A DNA stretch of 64,000 nt. It comes from Candidatus Bipolaricaulota bacterium (lineage in GTDB: Bacteria; Bipolaricaulota; Bipolaricaulia; UBA7950; UBA9294). Positions 51,845 through 60,600 of the stretch are shown here, piece by piece. A program made the position numbers and the translations under genes. The DNA lies in the NCBI GenBank assembly GCA_028277345.1, contig JANQGM010000017.1:102316-166315 (forward strand), in the 5' to 3' direction. Positions within the stretch are counted from its first letter, which is position 1. Every line of letters begins with the position of its first letter. The notes under the pieces were generated by a model. It was not told the DNA's origin, did not search any database, and saw only the letters and a program-made list of their open reading frames with translations.

Positions 51845-54800
51845 CTATCGAACCACCAGCACGCGGAACACATCTGAAGCAATGGTTCCTCCGCCGGCGT
51901 CCGTTGCCGTAATCACACAGAAGTACATGCCTGTCGCCACTCGAGCGCCAGTACTGTCACGAAGATCCCACTCGAACTCAGCTTCCCCATCTGGCAACGC
52001 CTGAACGAGAATCCGCTTTCCTGCGACATCGAAGACCCGAAGCTCAGGGTTCGTCGCGCCGTTCGGCAGGAAGTAGTTGATCGTTGCGACCGTTGCCGCC
52101 GGATTCGGGAAGGCACGCATGACAACACGCGTGGGACCATCCACGGTGAAGGTCACGGTTTCTTCTTCGCTAACGCCGCCGCGATCATCGACTGCCACCA
52201 CGGTTACCGTGTAGTCGCCTGGCGCTCCATAAATGTGGGTTGTCGTCGCACCCGCCGTCGTTCCTTCCGTTCCGTCCCCGTAGTCCCATCGGTATTCCTG
52301 AATGGGATCGTCGTCCGGATCGTTCACACCTGCCGCGCGGAACGTCAATTCTTCACCTGTATTCCGCGGAGCCGGCGTATCGATGGCCAAGCCGGTTAAG
52401 GTTGGCGGTTCATTGCCAACCGAAACCTCGATGGTCTCGGTATCCGTGGCCCCTTGATCATCGGTAATCGTTAGCGTCACCGTATAGGTGCCCGCAGCGT
52501 CGTAATTGAAGCGAGGACTGGCCAACGTACTCGTTGATTCATCCTCATCTCCAAACTCCCACAGGTAAACGTGCGGAACGGCATCCGGTTGATCGTCATC
52601 CGTGATGGTGACATCGAAATCGACATCATCGTTGACAGCCGGGCTCTGCGGCGTTGCCGTGATCTCATCAATCACGGGCGCCGCGTTGGGAGGTCCCTCC
52701 ACTTCGATATCGTGGGTCGCCGTGGAGAACAGACCATCCTCTCCTGTCACCGTCAGATCGACCGTGAAGGTGCCCCCACCGGGATACGTATGCGTGACCG
52801 TTTCGGATCCCGTAGTTTGCGCAGTATTTCCATCGCCGAAGTCCCAATCGAAGGTGGCATTTGCAATAGCGCCTTCCGGATCGGCGATGTCGGCGGCCGG
52901 CGTAAAGGTGATCTCATCCTCGAAGGATGGGCCCGTTGGCTCCCACGTGAAATCGACATTGGTCGGCGGTTCGCCCTCGTCCGTTACAAAGGTCGTCGGG
53001 CCTGCCAACGGATCGGTTTGGAACGTGGCCGCCCCCTCGGTATGCCACACGATCGATTCCAGCTTGAGTTTGCGATCCAGAGGAATGTTCATCTGCAACG
53101 TCACCCAGATCTCCAGATCGACCGTCGTATCGTCCTGAACGTTGTTGTTATTTGGGGTTGCGACACGAACGCCGGCCAAGCTAAGGCCCACGGGATCGTA
53201 GATCTCACCCAACAATGCATCGTCCTCTTTGCGCCGTACTTCCAGCCGCGCCACATTTTGATCGGCCAGACGGTTGTCGGCCGCATCGTTGCGGACCATG
53301 ATCGATGTGATCTCGATGTCGTACGGATCCGCGTCATCGTCTTCAACCTTGAGCCGTTGGGCCAGGAATCGTACGCCCTGGAAGACGCGCGTGCCGCTGA
53401 CGGCGCTTGTTGTCGTCGTCTCAAACCCTTCGCCCACGGTGGGCCCCGTCGTGAACTCGGCGCTGTCGCCGCCATCATTGTGCTGGAGTCCGAAATCTTC
53501 GCCACCTTCGGTGTGCCAGATCGTGCTCAGCAGCTGGATGGTGCGTTCATGAGGAACACCTGAATCAAGCGTGATCCAGATTTCGATCGTCTCGATCGTA
53601 TCATCCGTCACGAGATTCGCGTCCGTCGTGAAGACACGCACTGTCCCTGCATTAAGGCCGGTCGCATTGGTCGTTTCGCCCATCAACTCGCCATCGACCG
53701 CGCGAATGATCTCGATTCGATCGATTTGATTTTCGGACAATCGTGTGGCCGCTTCAGAAATGTTCTGAATCGTTATCGAGTTGTTGGTTACGTCGTAGGG
53801 ATCGAGATCGTCATCGACAAGATCGATCCGCTGGGCCAGGAATCGCTGGCCCGAATAGATGCGGCCGCCTTCCAGGTCGTCGTTGATGATCTCCTCGTAT
53901 CCAGCAGGCGCTCCGACCGTGTAGAGCGGAGCCACATCACCGACTGGATCATCGTCGCCTGCGATGAACATCCGGTCCTCGATATCGACGTCGGCCAGCA
54001 ACATCAGTTGGCGATCGGCCGGTACGTCATCCTTTAGTTCAATCCAAATCTCCAGATGCGTTTCCCCATAGGCGGGCACCTTGTTGTAGGACGAGGTATT
54101 GATCTTGGTTCCCGTCGTCGTCAGCTTGGCGCGTTCCGTGGAAGAGGCCGTTCCAAGGAGGGCGCCGTCGCTGGCGCGTCGAATCTCGATTCGATCCACA
54201 TGCTGTCCCTCCAACTCAGGACCGGCGGGATCGTTTTCCAGCGTGACATCATTGATCGTCAGCTCGAACGGGGTGTCGTTGGCATCTACGATGACACGAC
54301 CGGCTAAGAAGCGTTGCTCGGGATAGATATTGGCATCCTCAATCAACCCATCGAACTCCACAGTGGGTACCGGTCCGATCTCGAAGAGCTGAGCGTCATT
54401 CGGATCGTAAAGCACGTTCTCGTCGCCGCCATTGATTTCTCCGACCGAATCGCCCAGAGCAAACAACGTACCCAACGGAATGTCATCTTCCAAATAGATG
54501 AGGATCTCATAGGTCTCCTCACCCGTGAAATCGTCCTCGTCATTGTCAATCGGAATCTCGACCCCTGTGGTGGTGAAGCGATTGAGCTGAGTGTTGGAGT
54601 TTTCGTCCGCGACCCGTTCGTCATCGCGCGTTCGGTAGATCTCGATCTTGTCGATGTGCTCGCCCTCGAGAACATCGTCTCCAGGCGCCGTATTGATGAG
54701 GGTGAGGGAATCGAACGTGCTCGGAATGGCATACGTTACGTTAACTCTCACAGCATTGATATAGATGGTATCCCCTGAAAGATCTGCCGTAACATCTAAC

Positions 54801-55351
54801 CGGAAATCGGCCGCATTAATCTGGGCAGGAGTCCAATTCCGACCCCACAGATCATCCGAGCCTCCAATCTCCACCCAGGCGGATGCTGCACAATCGCCAT
54901 TTGGGAACGTGTCAACTCGCTTTGTGACGGGTGCTGCAGTACCTTGTGTGATGAGCTCCACATCTACTGCCAGACCATCATCCATGGCTCCTTTGAGTTC
55001 AACAAGAATCCCGAGAATTACAGCGTTGGTAGGGATCGCAAACCCAAACTGTCCAAGTTGAAGCTCCTCACCATCTATCACAGTCGATGTGCAATTGACA
55101 TCTTCGGCAAGCGCATTGTTAGGATCCTCGTTCGTCCAACCAGTCGCTGAGGTTGGCATACGTGTTTCCGTGACTTGATTGCGAACTGTGATTTCCTGTG
55201 CCACGACAATATCGCCCGGTGATACGAACTCGTTTTCGTTCAGATCGTTGTTGATGATTTCCGGCTGAGCCCAGGCTATGGGCGCTACCGCGAACATCGT
55301 TCCAACGAGTATCAGGGCAAGAACACTGCCTTTCCAACGCGTTGTCTTCAT
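51845..55351 (-). CDS. Large secreted repeat/PKD protein with FlgD-like sorting C-terminus
   Basis: 1168 residues, signal peptide ~1-28, AGGAGG upstream. Residues ~200-780 contain about four degenerate ~150-residue repeats, each with R(F)LAxR, DDxxDPYDxT, VDRIEIRRxxDGxLLG, LEIWITLxxxVPxxR and an EGxxxF close. Then three PKD domains (~790-1075; FDWDFGDGN, LWEFGDEDE, YRWDYGDG). The last ~85 residues form a FlgD/T9SS-type beta-sandwich (RAFPNPAATVATINYFLPNG, ELRVFDVAGKRI, GMYFCVITATD). Such C-termini can be sorting signals. Operon partner is the PorV-like protein, which makes a secretion-cargo pairing plausible. Confidence 0.8.
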   Translation of the reverse strand: MKTTRWKGSVLALILVGTMFAVAPIAWAQPEIINNDLNENEFVSPGDIVVAQEITVRNQVTETRMPTSATGWTNEDPNNALAEDVNCTSTVIDGEELQLGQFGFAIPTNAVILGILVELKGAMDDGLAVDVELITQGTAAPVTKRVDTFPNGDCAASAWVEIGGSDDLWGRNWTPAQINAADFRLDVTADLSGDTIYINAVRVNVTYAIPSTFDSLTLINTAPGDDVLEGEHIDKIEIYRTRDDERVADENSNTQLNRFTTTGVEIPIDNDEDDFTGEETYEILIYLEDDIPLGTLFALGDSVGEINGGDENVLYDPNDAQLFEIGPVPTVEFDGLIEDANIYPEQRFLAGRVIVDANDTPFELTINDVTLENDPAGPELEGQHVDRIEIRRASDGALLGTASSTERAKLTTTGTKINTSSYNKVPAYGETHLEIWIELKDDVPADRQLMLLADVDIEDRMFIAGDDDPVGDVAPLYTVGAPAGYEEIINDDLEGGRIYSGQRFLAQRIDLVDDDLDPYDVTNNSITIQNISEAATRLSENQIDRIEIIRAVDGELMGETTNATGLNAGTVRVFTTDANLVTDDTIETIEIWITLDSGVPHERTIQLLSTIWHTEGGEDFGLQHNDGGDSAEFTTGPTVGEGFETTTTSAVSGTRVFQGVRFLAQRLKVEDDDADPYDIEITSIMVRNDAADNRLADQNVARLEVRRKEDDALLGEIYDPVGLSLAGVRVATPNNNNVQDDTTVDLEIWVTLQMNIPLDRKLKLESIVWHTEGAATFQTDPLAGPTTFVTDEGEPPTNVDFTWEPTGPSFEDEITFTPAADIADPEGAIANATFDWDFGDGNTAQTTGSETVTHTYPGGGTFTVDLTVTGEDGLFSTATHDIEVEGPPNAAPVIDEITATPQSPAVNDDVDFDVTITDDDQPDAVPHVYLWEFGDEDESTSTLASPRFNYDAAGTYTVTLTITDDQGATDTETIEVSVGNEPPTLTGLAIDTPAPRNTGEELTFRAAGVNDPDDDPIQEYRWDYGDGTEGTTAGATTTHIYGAPGDYTVTVVAVDDRGGVSEEETVTFTVDGPTRVVMRAFPNPAATVATINYFLPNGATNPELRVFDVAGKRILVQALPDGEAEFEWDLRDSTGARVATGMYFCVITATDAGGGTIASDVFRVLVVR

Positions 55352-55520
55352 CCTTGGCCTCCTACAACATCAATAGCAAATGCATGCATGTCGAGTCATT
55401 CTCCTGCGGGAAGTATAGATTCGGAACTGGATTTCGGGAGAGAGGGCCGTCCATGAGATGGCGCGTTTGCGTCTCTCAAACATAGGACGCATGTCCGGTT
55501 TACGGTGGTCCAGATCACAT

Positions 55521-56057
55521 TCAACCGTTGTCATTGAGTCCATCCTCGGTACACCACGGCAAGAGCGCCATGCGAACCGCCGTCATCGTAAGCTCCCGAC
55601 GATCGATGGTTCCGCACGATAGGTAATGGATGGCCCCCCGGCGATCGGCATCCTCAACGCCGAAGTGACGCTCGAATGCAACGCGCAACGGCTGACCGGA
55701 AATGACCGATTCTTCGATCTGTGCAGGCAATTCGTACCCAGGCCCCAGTCCGATGGACTGCCGCCCCTGCGCATCAACGATGGCACACGCTTGGGTGGAG
55801 AGCCATCGGCTGCAGCCAGGAAGTTGCATCAGGCCCGCCTCCACACCGACGTAGTAGTCGGCTTCGCAGGCGCCTCGAGCCGCCTCTGCCCGTGCGAGCG
55901 CCCCAGCCACAATCTCGCGATTCAGAGGTTGCTCGGGCACTCCTTCCGGAGGATCAGTTTGTTCAATGATAATTGCCTCACCAGGATACGCGCGCTGAAA
56001 CACCGTTTGTACAGCAGCAATCTTGGTCGGATTCCTCGTGGCCATCGCAATCTTCAT
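55521..56057 (-). CDS. YjjX/DUF84-family inosine/xanthosine triphosphatase
   Basis: 178 residues from ATG 56057. Residues 1-12 MKIAMATRNPTK are the family start; further motifs are EQPLNREIVAGALARAEAA, YYVGVEAGL and CGTIDRRELTMTAVRMAL. These enzymes hydrolyse ITP/XTP and other non-canonical NTPs. The gene lies divergent to smpB. The -10 TAGGAT sits 5 nt before the ATG with TTGTGT 17 nt upstream, suggesting a leaderless mRNA. Longer upstream frames would cross that promoter. Confidence 0.88.
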   Translation of the reverse strand: MKIAMATRNPTKIAAVQTVFQRAYPGEAIIIEQTDPPEGVPEQPLNREIVAGALARAEAARGACEADYYVGVEAGLMQLPGCSRWLSTQACAIVDAQGRQSIGLGPGYELPAQIEESVISGQPLRVAFERHFGVEDADRRGAIHYLSCGTIDRRELTMTAVRMALLPWCTEDGLNDNG

Positions 56058-56062
56058 GCTGC

Positions 56063-56091
56063 ATCCTACGTCCGAAGCAACGGACACACAA
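56063..56091 (-). promoter_or_regulatory. Promoter of YjjX-family gene, apparently leaderless
   Basis: Minus-strand TTGTGT (56091-56086), 17-nt spacer, TAGGAT (56068-56063), then 5 nt to ATG 56057. Confidence 0.5.
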
Positions 56092-56099
56092 TGCCCGGC

Positions 56100-56128
56100 T
56101 TGCGAGTGCACGGGCTCTGGGCTAGTCT
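56100..56128 (+). promoter_or_regulatory. Promoter of smpB, near-leaderless
   Basis: TTGCGA (56100-56105), 17-nt spacer, TAGTCT (56123-56128), ATG at 56139; no Shine-Dalgarno. Confidence 0.45.
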
Positions 56129-56138
56129 AGGTCCCATC

Positions 56139-56603
56139 ATGCCAGACGTCGTTGCCACCAATCGAAAGGCCCGTCACGAATTCTCGATCGAGGAAACGTT
56201 CGAAGCGGGCATCGCGCTCACCGGCACGGAGGTCAAATCCCTCCGCGCGAAGCGTTGCTCACTTCAAGATGGGTATGCAACAATCCGCAATGGCAACGCG
56301 CTCCTGCGAGGCGTTCACATCGCGCCCTACAAACAGGGAGCACTCTACAACGTCGATCCCCTTCGCGACCGGCAGTTGCTGTTGCACAAGCGGGAAATCC
56401 GCAAGCTTGTCGGGAAGCTAACCGAGCGAGGGTTCACGCTCGTTCCCCTGCGCATCTACTTCGTGCGCGGGAAGGCCAAGGTCGAACTAGGACTTGGCCG
56501 AGGCAAGAACACCTACGACAAGCGCCGTAAGCTGCGCGATGACGATGAGAAGCGCCGCACCGACGAGGCCATGAAGCGCTTCTCTCGGGGACAACACGTA
56601 TAA
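56139..56603 (+). CDS. smpB: SsrA-binding protein SmpB
   Basis: 154 residues from ATG 56139. Family motifs: NRKARHEFSIEETFEAGIAL, GTEVKSLR, HIAPYKQG, RKLLLHK-type segment near DRQLLLHKREI, and basic C-terminus KRRKLRDDDEKRR. It carries tmRNA to stalled ribosomes. The ssrA gene itself was not found in this window. Divergent from the YjjX gene; an inverted-repeat element follows. Confidence 0.97.
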   Translation: MPDVVATNRKARHEFSIEETFEAGIALTGTEVKSLRAKRCSLQDGYATIRNGNALLRGVHIAPYKQGALYNVDPLRDRQLLLHKREIRKLVGKLTERGFTLVPLRIYFVRGKAKVELGLGRGKNTYDKRRKLRDDDEKRRTDEAMKRFSRGQHV

Positions 56604-56612
56604 ACCGACTCA

Positions 56613-56745
56613 TTCACCGCAGAGAACGCAGAGCGCGCGAAGAAGATCCGTAGCTTCAATAACAATGCAGAGCATGTGAAGGTCCAATCATTGAGAATGC
56701 TTCCAGGCAACCCTCATCGCTTCGTTCCTCAGCGACCTCTGCGGT
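56613..56745. repeat. Intergenic inverted-repeat element, copy 3
   Basis: TTCACCGCAGAGAACGCAGA (from 56613) faces AGCGACCTCTGCGGTG (56731-56745) in the gap between smpB and ade. Same CACCGCAGAG core as copy 2. Confidence 0.5.
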
Positions 56746-56763
56746 GCCTCCACTCAGAGATCG

Positions 56764-58491
56764 TCAGGGCAGACGCGGAGACAGGATCTTTCTTGCCTTC
56801 ACATCAACGATCCCGCGGTCCGTGACCTTGTAGTGGGGACTCACACTGAGCGCCAACAACGTCAGCATGAGGAGCGGTTCGCGGTGTCGAACGCCGACAC
56901 TCCTCAAACTCTCCTCCACGTGCTGCGCCTGCGCCACGATGGTCTCAAGGTCGGCATCCGAAAGGAGTCCGGCGATCGGGAGCGGGAGCGCGGATTCAAC
57001 CTCATCCCCACGAGCGAAGACAAGGCCGCCGCCCAAGCACTGTACCTCATTGGCCGCCGTGATCATGGAAATCGGATCGCGCCCCACCACGATGAGATTG
57101 TGGGTATCGTGCGCCACGCTGCTCGCCGCTCCTCCCTTCATGAGACCGAATCCCTTGAGGATCGCGATGGCGCGCGATTGAGGCGCCGAACGGGAGAACA
57201 CGCCAAGTACGCAGAGATCCTCGTCATCCGCGAACTGCGGGTGTCCGTCTCGTATATCGACGCTGATCTCGGCGAGGCCCGTCAGACTGCTCGCGTCATT
57301 GAGCAGCTCAATGGCGCGAACCGGAATCTGAGAACCGTCAAGCGGGTCGGACATGAGCCGAACGTCCTCTGTACTGAGCGGTCCCGGGATCGGCGGCGCC
57401 GTCAATGTCAAAGGCGACGCACCCATGAGCGGGATCGCACCTTCGACAACCCTTCCAGCTTGAGCGACAAGCCGGCCCTCCACATAGACCGATGTGGGTT
57501 TCGGCGCTTCGAGATTTCGCGTTCTCCAGAAATCGGCTCGCCGCCCAGGCGCGATGGCGCCTCGCCGATGCATGCCCAAGTAGGTGGCCGGACGAAGGGT
57601 CGCGGACGCGTACGCCTCGATCGGAGGAAGCCCACGCTCAATGCCAAGGGAGACGATGGAGAGGAGGTGGCCTTCGCGCAGTTCGGAAGGAGAGACATCG
57701 TCTGTCACGAACAAGATTCGCGAGCGGTCGGGTAATTCGGAGATCAGTGTCATGATCTCTTGGGTCATTGCCTTGCGTTGAAGCATGATGTAGACGCCCT
57801 TGCTGAGTTCTTCGAGCAGCTGTTCGGGCGAGAACAGGGTATGGTCCGATGTCACACCCAGGGCCACGTAGCGAGACAGATCCTGTCCCCTGAGTTCGGG
57901 AATGTGCCCCTCGATCTTTCGTCCCGTTCTCAACGAGACGCCTTCGAGGGCAAGCAACCGGGGTTCTCCAGCCGCAACGCCGTGGAAGTCATGGATCTCC
58001 CCGATGGATAGGACGCACGGATCCGAGCAGATGCGCTCGATGGCGGCCGAATCCAGCTCAGCATTCGGCGTCTCCAGCTCTGGGGAGACAATGGGAACCA
58101 CCGATGGCGCTGCAAAGAAGATCGAAAGAGGCAGGTTTCGCGACGCATCGATCAGCCATCGGACACCGGGTTCACCCGCCAGATTGGCGATCTCGTGTGG
58201 ATCTGCGAGCAGTCCGGTCGTTCCTTGCGGAAGAACGGCCTCCGCGAAGGTCCGTGGCAGCATATGGCTGGACTCGATGTGCATGTGCGTATCGATCAGC
58301 CCCGGAAGCAGGAAGTCGCCGCCGCAATCGATCGTGCAATCGGCGATCAGCGAGTCTGGGTGTGGCCCTTCTTCGACGCATTGGAACCGTCCATCCTGGA
58401 CCGTCGCCCATCCCGGATAGGTTCGCATGCGGAACACATCGACGATCTGAGCATTGACCAGCAACAGCTCGTAAGTATCCTGTCTCGCCAC
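56764..58491 (-). CDS. ade: Adenine deaminase
   Basis: 575 residues, GTG start at 58491 with GGGAGG 7 nt upstream. Adenine to hypoxanthine plus ammonia. Amidohydrolase zinc motif LIDTHMHIESSH, PQGTTGLLADPHEIANL, IGEIHDFHGV, EGHIPEL, LGVTSDHTLF, and LFVTDDVSP; the C-terminus VTDRGIVDVKARKI is typical of Ade. Length matches the family. An extra His follows the HIESS motif. Convergent with smpB, divergent from dppB. Confidence 0.93.
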   Translation of the reverse strand: MARQDTYELLLVNAQIVDVFRMRTYPGWATVQDGRFQCVEEGPHPDSLIADCTIDCGGDFLLPGLIDTHMHIESSHMLPRTFAEAVLPQGTTGLLADPHEIANLAGEPGVRWLIDASRNLPLSIFFAAPSVVPIVSPELETPNAELDSAAIERICSDPCVLSIGEIHDFHGVAAGEPRLLALEGVSLRTGRKIEGHIPELRGQDLSRYVALGVTSDHTLFSPEQLLEELSKGVYIMLQRKAMTQEIMTLISELPDRSRILFVTDDVSPSELREGHLLSIVSLGIERGLPPIEAYASATLRPATYLGMHRRGAIAPGRRADFWRTRNLEAPKPTSVYVEGRLVAQAGRVVEGAIPLMGASPLTLTAPPIPGPLSTEDVRLMSDPLDGSQIPVRAIELLNDASSLTGLAEISVDIRDGHPQFADDEDLCVLGVFSRSAPQSRAIAILKGFGLMKGGAASSVAHDTHNLIVVGRDPISMITAANEVQCLGGGLVFARGDEVESALPLPIAGLLSDADLETIVAQAQHVEESLRSVGVRHREPLLMLTLLALSVSPHYKVTDRGIVDVKARKILSPRLP

Positions 58492-58690
58492 GATCGCGCC
58501 TCCCTTGAATCACGGATTCATGCTATCCAACATCGCCGTGTTTTTCTCATCGCTTCACGAAGGCCTTTCATGTCCTGCCTCCACACCGCAGACGTCTCTC
58601 TCATCATCACGATCTCAGACTGCCCTTCCCATCCTGCCCTCAGATTCTCCTTTGCGACATACTGTAGGATATAGCAGAACAAAGCCGATC

Positions 58691-58719
58691 TTGTCAGGCT
58701 GCCAGACAGAAGATACACT
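58691..58719 (+). promoter_or_regulatory. Promoter of dppB operon
   Basis: TTGTCA (58691-58696), 17-nt spacer, TACACT (58714-58719). Leader of about 35 nt with AAGGAG before GTG 58760. Confidence 0.6.
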
Positions 58720-58759
58720 GTGGGGTAGCTCACACAACCGAGTGTAAGGAGACGGCCAC

Positions 58760-59680
58760 GTGCTCTCGTACATAGCCAGCAGGTTCTTCCAGGGGCTACT
58801 GACGATCTTCCTCGTTGTGACCGTTGTTTTCGTCGTCCTCAATCTCTCCGGAGATCCCATCCGGATGATGCTTCCACCCACGGCATCTGCCGAAGACGTG
58901 GCCGCCATGCGCGAGGCCTTCGGATTCGATCGTCCGCTTCCGGAACAGTATGTGAAGTTCCTCAGACAAGTGGTCAAGCTGGATTTCGGACGGTCGATTC
59001 AAACGCGCATGCCGGCGACTGAGCAGGTCCTGATGCGGTTCCCGGCAACCCTGCTGTTGGCGTTCAGTTCCCTGCTCTTGGCTGCGCTGATCGGCATTCC
59101 ACTCGGCATTCTCGCGGCAACGCGCCGGGGCAAGCTGCTGGATGGCGTCGCCGTGTCGGTCAGCCTCATTGGGCAATCGATTCCCGTGTTTTGGATCGCG
59201 CTGGTTCTCATTCTCCTGCTCGGCGTCTTCTGGCCCATTCTTCCGCCGTCAGGCTACGGGACGATCCAACACCTGATTCTGCCCATGTTGACCATCGCCC
59301 TCTTCTTGATTGCCGGCATCACACGGGTCACACGAACAAGCATGATCGAAATCCTGCCACAAATGTACCTGACCGCGGCACGTGCCAAGGGCCTTCCGGA
59401 ACGGCGCGTCATCGTCAAGCATGCGCTCCGCAATGCCTCCATTCCCATCATTACGCAATTGGGCCTTCAGTTGCGGTTTGTGTTGGGTGGCTCCGTTGTC
59501 GTCGAGTCCATCTTCGGATGGCCGGGCCTTGGGCAACTGCTCGCGCAAGCCGCCTATGGTCGCGATTACCCGCTGGTGACGGCAACCACCTTCTTCATCG
59601 CCTGCCTGATCATCGGCATCAATATCCTTCTTGATATGGCCTACACGATGGTCGATCCAAAGGTCAGGTTCTGGTCATGA
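58760..59680 (+). CDS. Dipeptide/oligopeptide ABC transporter permease, DppB/OppB type
   Basis: 306 residues, GTG start with AAGGAG 8 nt upstream. Six TM segments; N-terminal PGQ-like VVLNLSGDPI and the EAA-type loop TAARAKGLPERRVIVKHALRNA. Forms the inner-membrane channel with the DppC-type protein encoded by the next gene (ATGA overlap). No substrate-binding protein or ATPase lies in the window, so the rest of the importer is elsewhere or lies in trans. Confidence 0.93.
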   Translation: MLSYIASRFFQGLLTIFLVVTVVFVVLNLSGDPIRMMLPPTASAEDVAAMREAFGFDRPLPEQYVKFLRQVVKLDFGRSIQTRMPATEQVLMRFPATLLLAFSSLLLAALIGIPLGILAATRRGKLLDGVAVSVSLIGQSIPVFWIALVLILLLGVFWPILPPSGYGTIQHLILPMLTIALFLIAGITRVTRTSMIEILPQMYLTAARAKGLPERRVIVKHALRNASIPIITQLGLQLRFVLGGSVVVESIFGWPGLGQLLAQAAYGRDYPLVTATTFFIACLIIGINILLDMAYTMVDPKVRFWS

Positions 59681-60579
59681 CCTCGAGGCAGAGGAAGAAC
59701 GCGAGCAAGCCGACTGGATCGAGGCGAGGTTTCCGCCGGTATCGGCACGAGGTGTGGCGACAGAAGCGAGTGGCCGCAGCCCATGTGCTGCTACTGCTCA
59801 TTTTGGTGGCGGCGATCTTCGCCGACGTCTATCCGATTGATGCCAACCGTCAAAACCTCTTTCATCATCTCAAGGCGCCAACACTGTCCCACAAAGAGGG
59901 CGAATTCCCGCGTTTGCTGGGCACGGATCCCCTTGGGCGAGACCTCTTGTCGCGATTGCTACAGGCCACCCGCTTATCGTTGCTCGTCGGCGTGCTTGCC
60001 GTTGCCGTTGCCTGCGGTGTCGGAACCCTGCTTGGGCTGTTGGCCGGTTTTATCGGCGGAATGCTCGATCACATCATCATGCGTGTCGTCGAGGCGCTGC
60101 TCGCCTTGCCCTTCGTTGTGCTTGCCATCGCCATTGTCGCTGCCATTGGAACGAGCTTCCTGAACATCATTCTTGTCCTCGGCCTCACCGGCTGGGTGAC
60201 GTTCGCCAAGCTCGTTCGTGCCGAAGTCCTGCGAATCCGCGAGATGGACCACGTCGAAGCCGCCCGTGCCATCGGGTGCTCGCGATGGCGCCTCCTTTTT
60301 GTCCACGTCTGGCCTCAAGTTGTGGGCCTCGTTCTCGTCACGATTACCCTGACGTTGGGGCAGATGATTATCGCGGAGGCCACACTCAGCTTCTTGGGGT
60401 TGGGCATTCCGCCTCCGACGCCGACACTCGGCGGCATCCTCAGCGATGCGCAAACGTACTTCTTCTCAGCCTGGTGGATCGTCGTCTTCCCCGGCATCTT
60501 TCTTGTCGCGATCGTACTCTGCGCGAACCTGATCGGAGACTTCCTGCGTGATTATCTCGACCCCCGGCTGAAGCTCTAG
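59677..60579 (+). CDS. Dipeptide/oligopeptide ABC transporter permease, DppC/OppC type
   Basis: 300 residues overlapping the dppB stop by ATGA. Basic cytosolic N-terminus, then TM segments; DppC features HLLGTDPLGRDLLSRLLQ-like stretch (LLGTDPLGRDLLSRLL) and the EAA loop VEAARAIGCSRWRLLFVHVWPQ. Second half of the channel. The M20 peptidase gene follows 21 nt later in the same operon, so imported peptides are probably hydrolysed by it. Confidence 0.94.
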   Translation: MTSRQRKNASKPTGSRRGFRRYRHEVWRQKRVAAAHVLLLLILVAAIFADVYPIDANRQNLFHHLKAPTLSHKEGEFPRLLGTDPLGRDLLSRLLQATRLSLLVGVLAVAVACGVGTLLGLLAGFIGGMLDHIIMRVVEALLALPFVVLAIAIVAAIGTSFLNIILVLGLTGWVTFAKLVRAEVLRIREMDHVEAARAIGCSRWRLLFVHVWPQVVGLVLVTITLTLGQMIIAEATLSFLGLGIPPPTPTLGGILSDAQTYFFSAWWIVVFPGIFLVAIVLCANLIGDFLRDYLDPRLKL

Positions 60580-60600
60580 ATATCGAAAAGGATGAAGACC

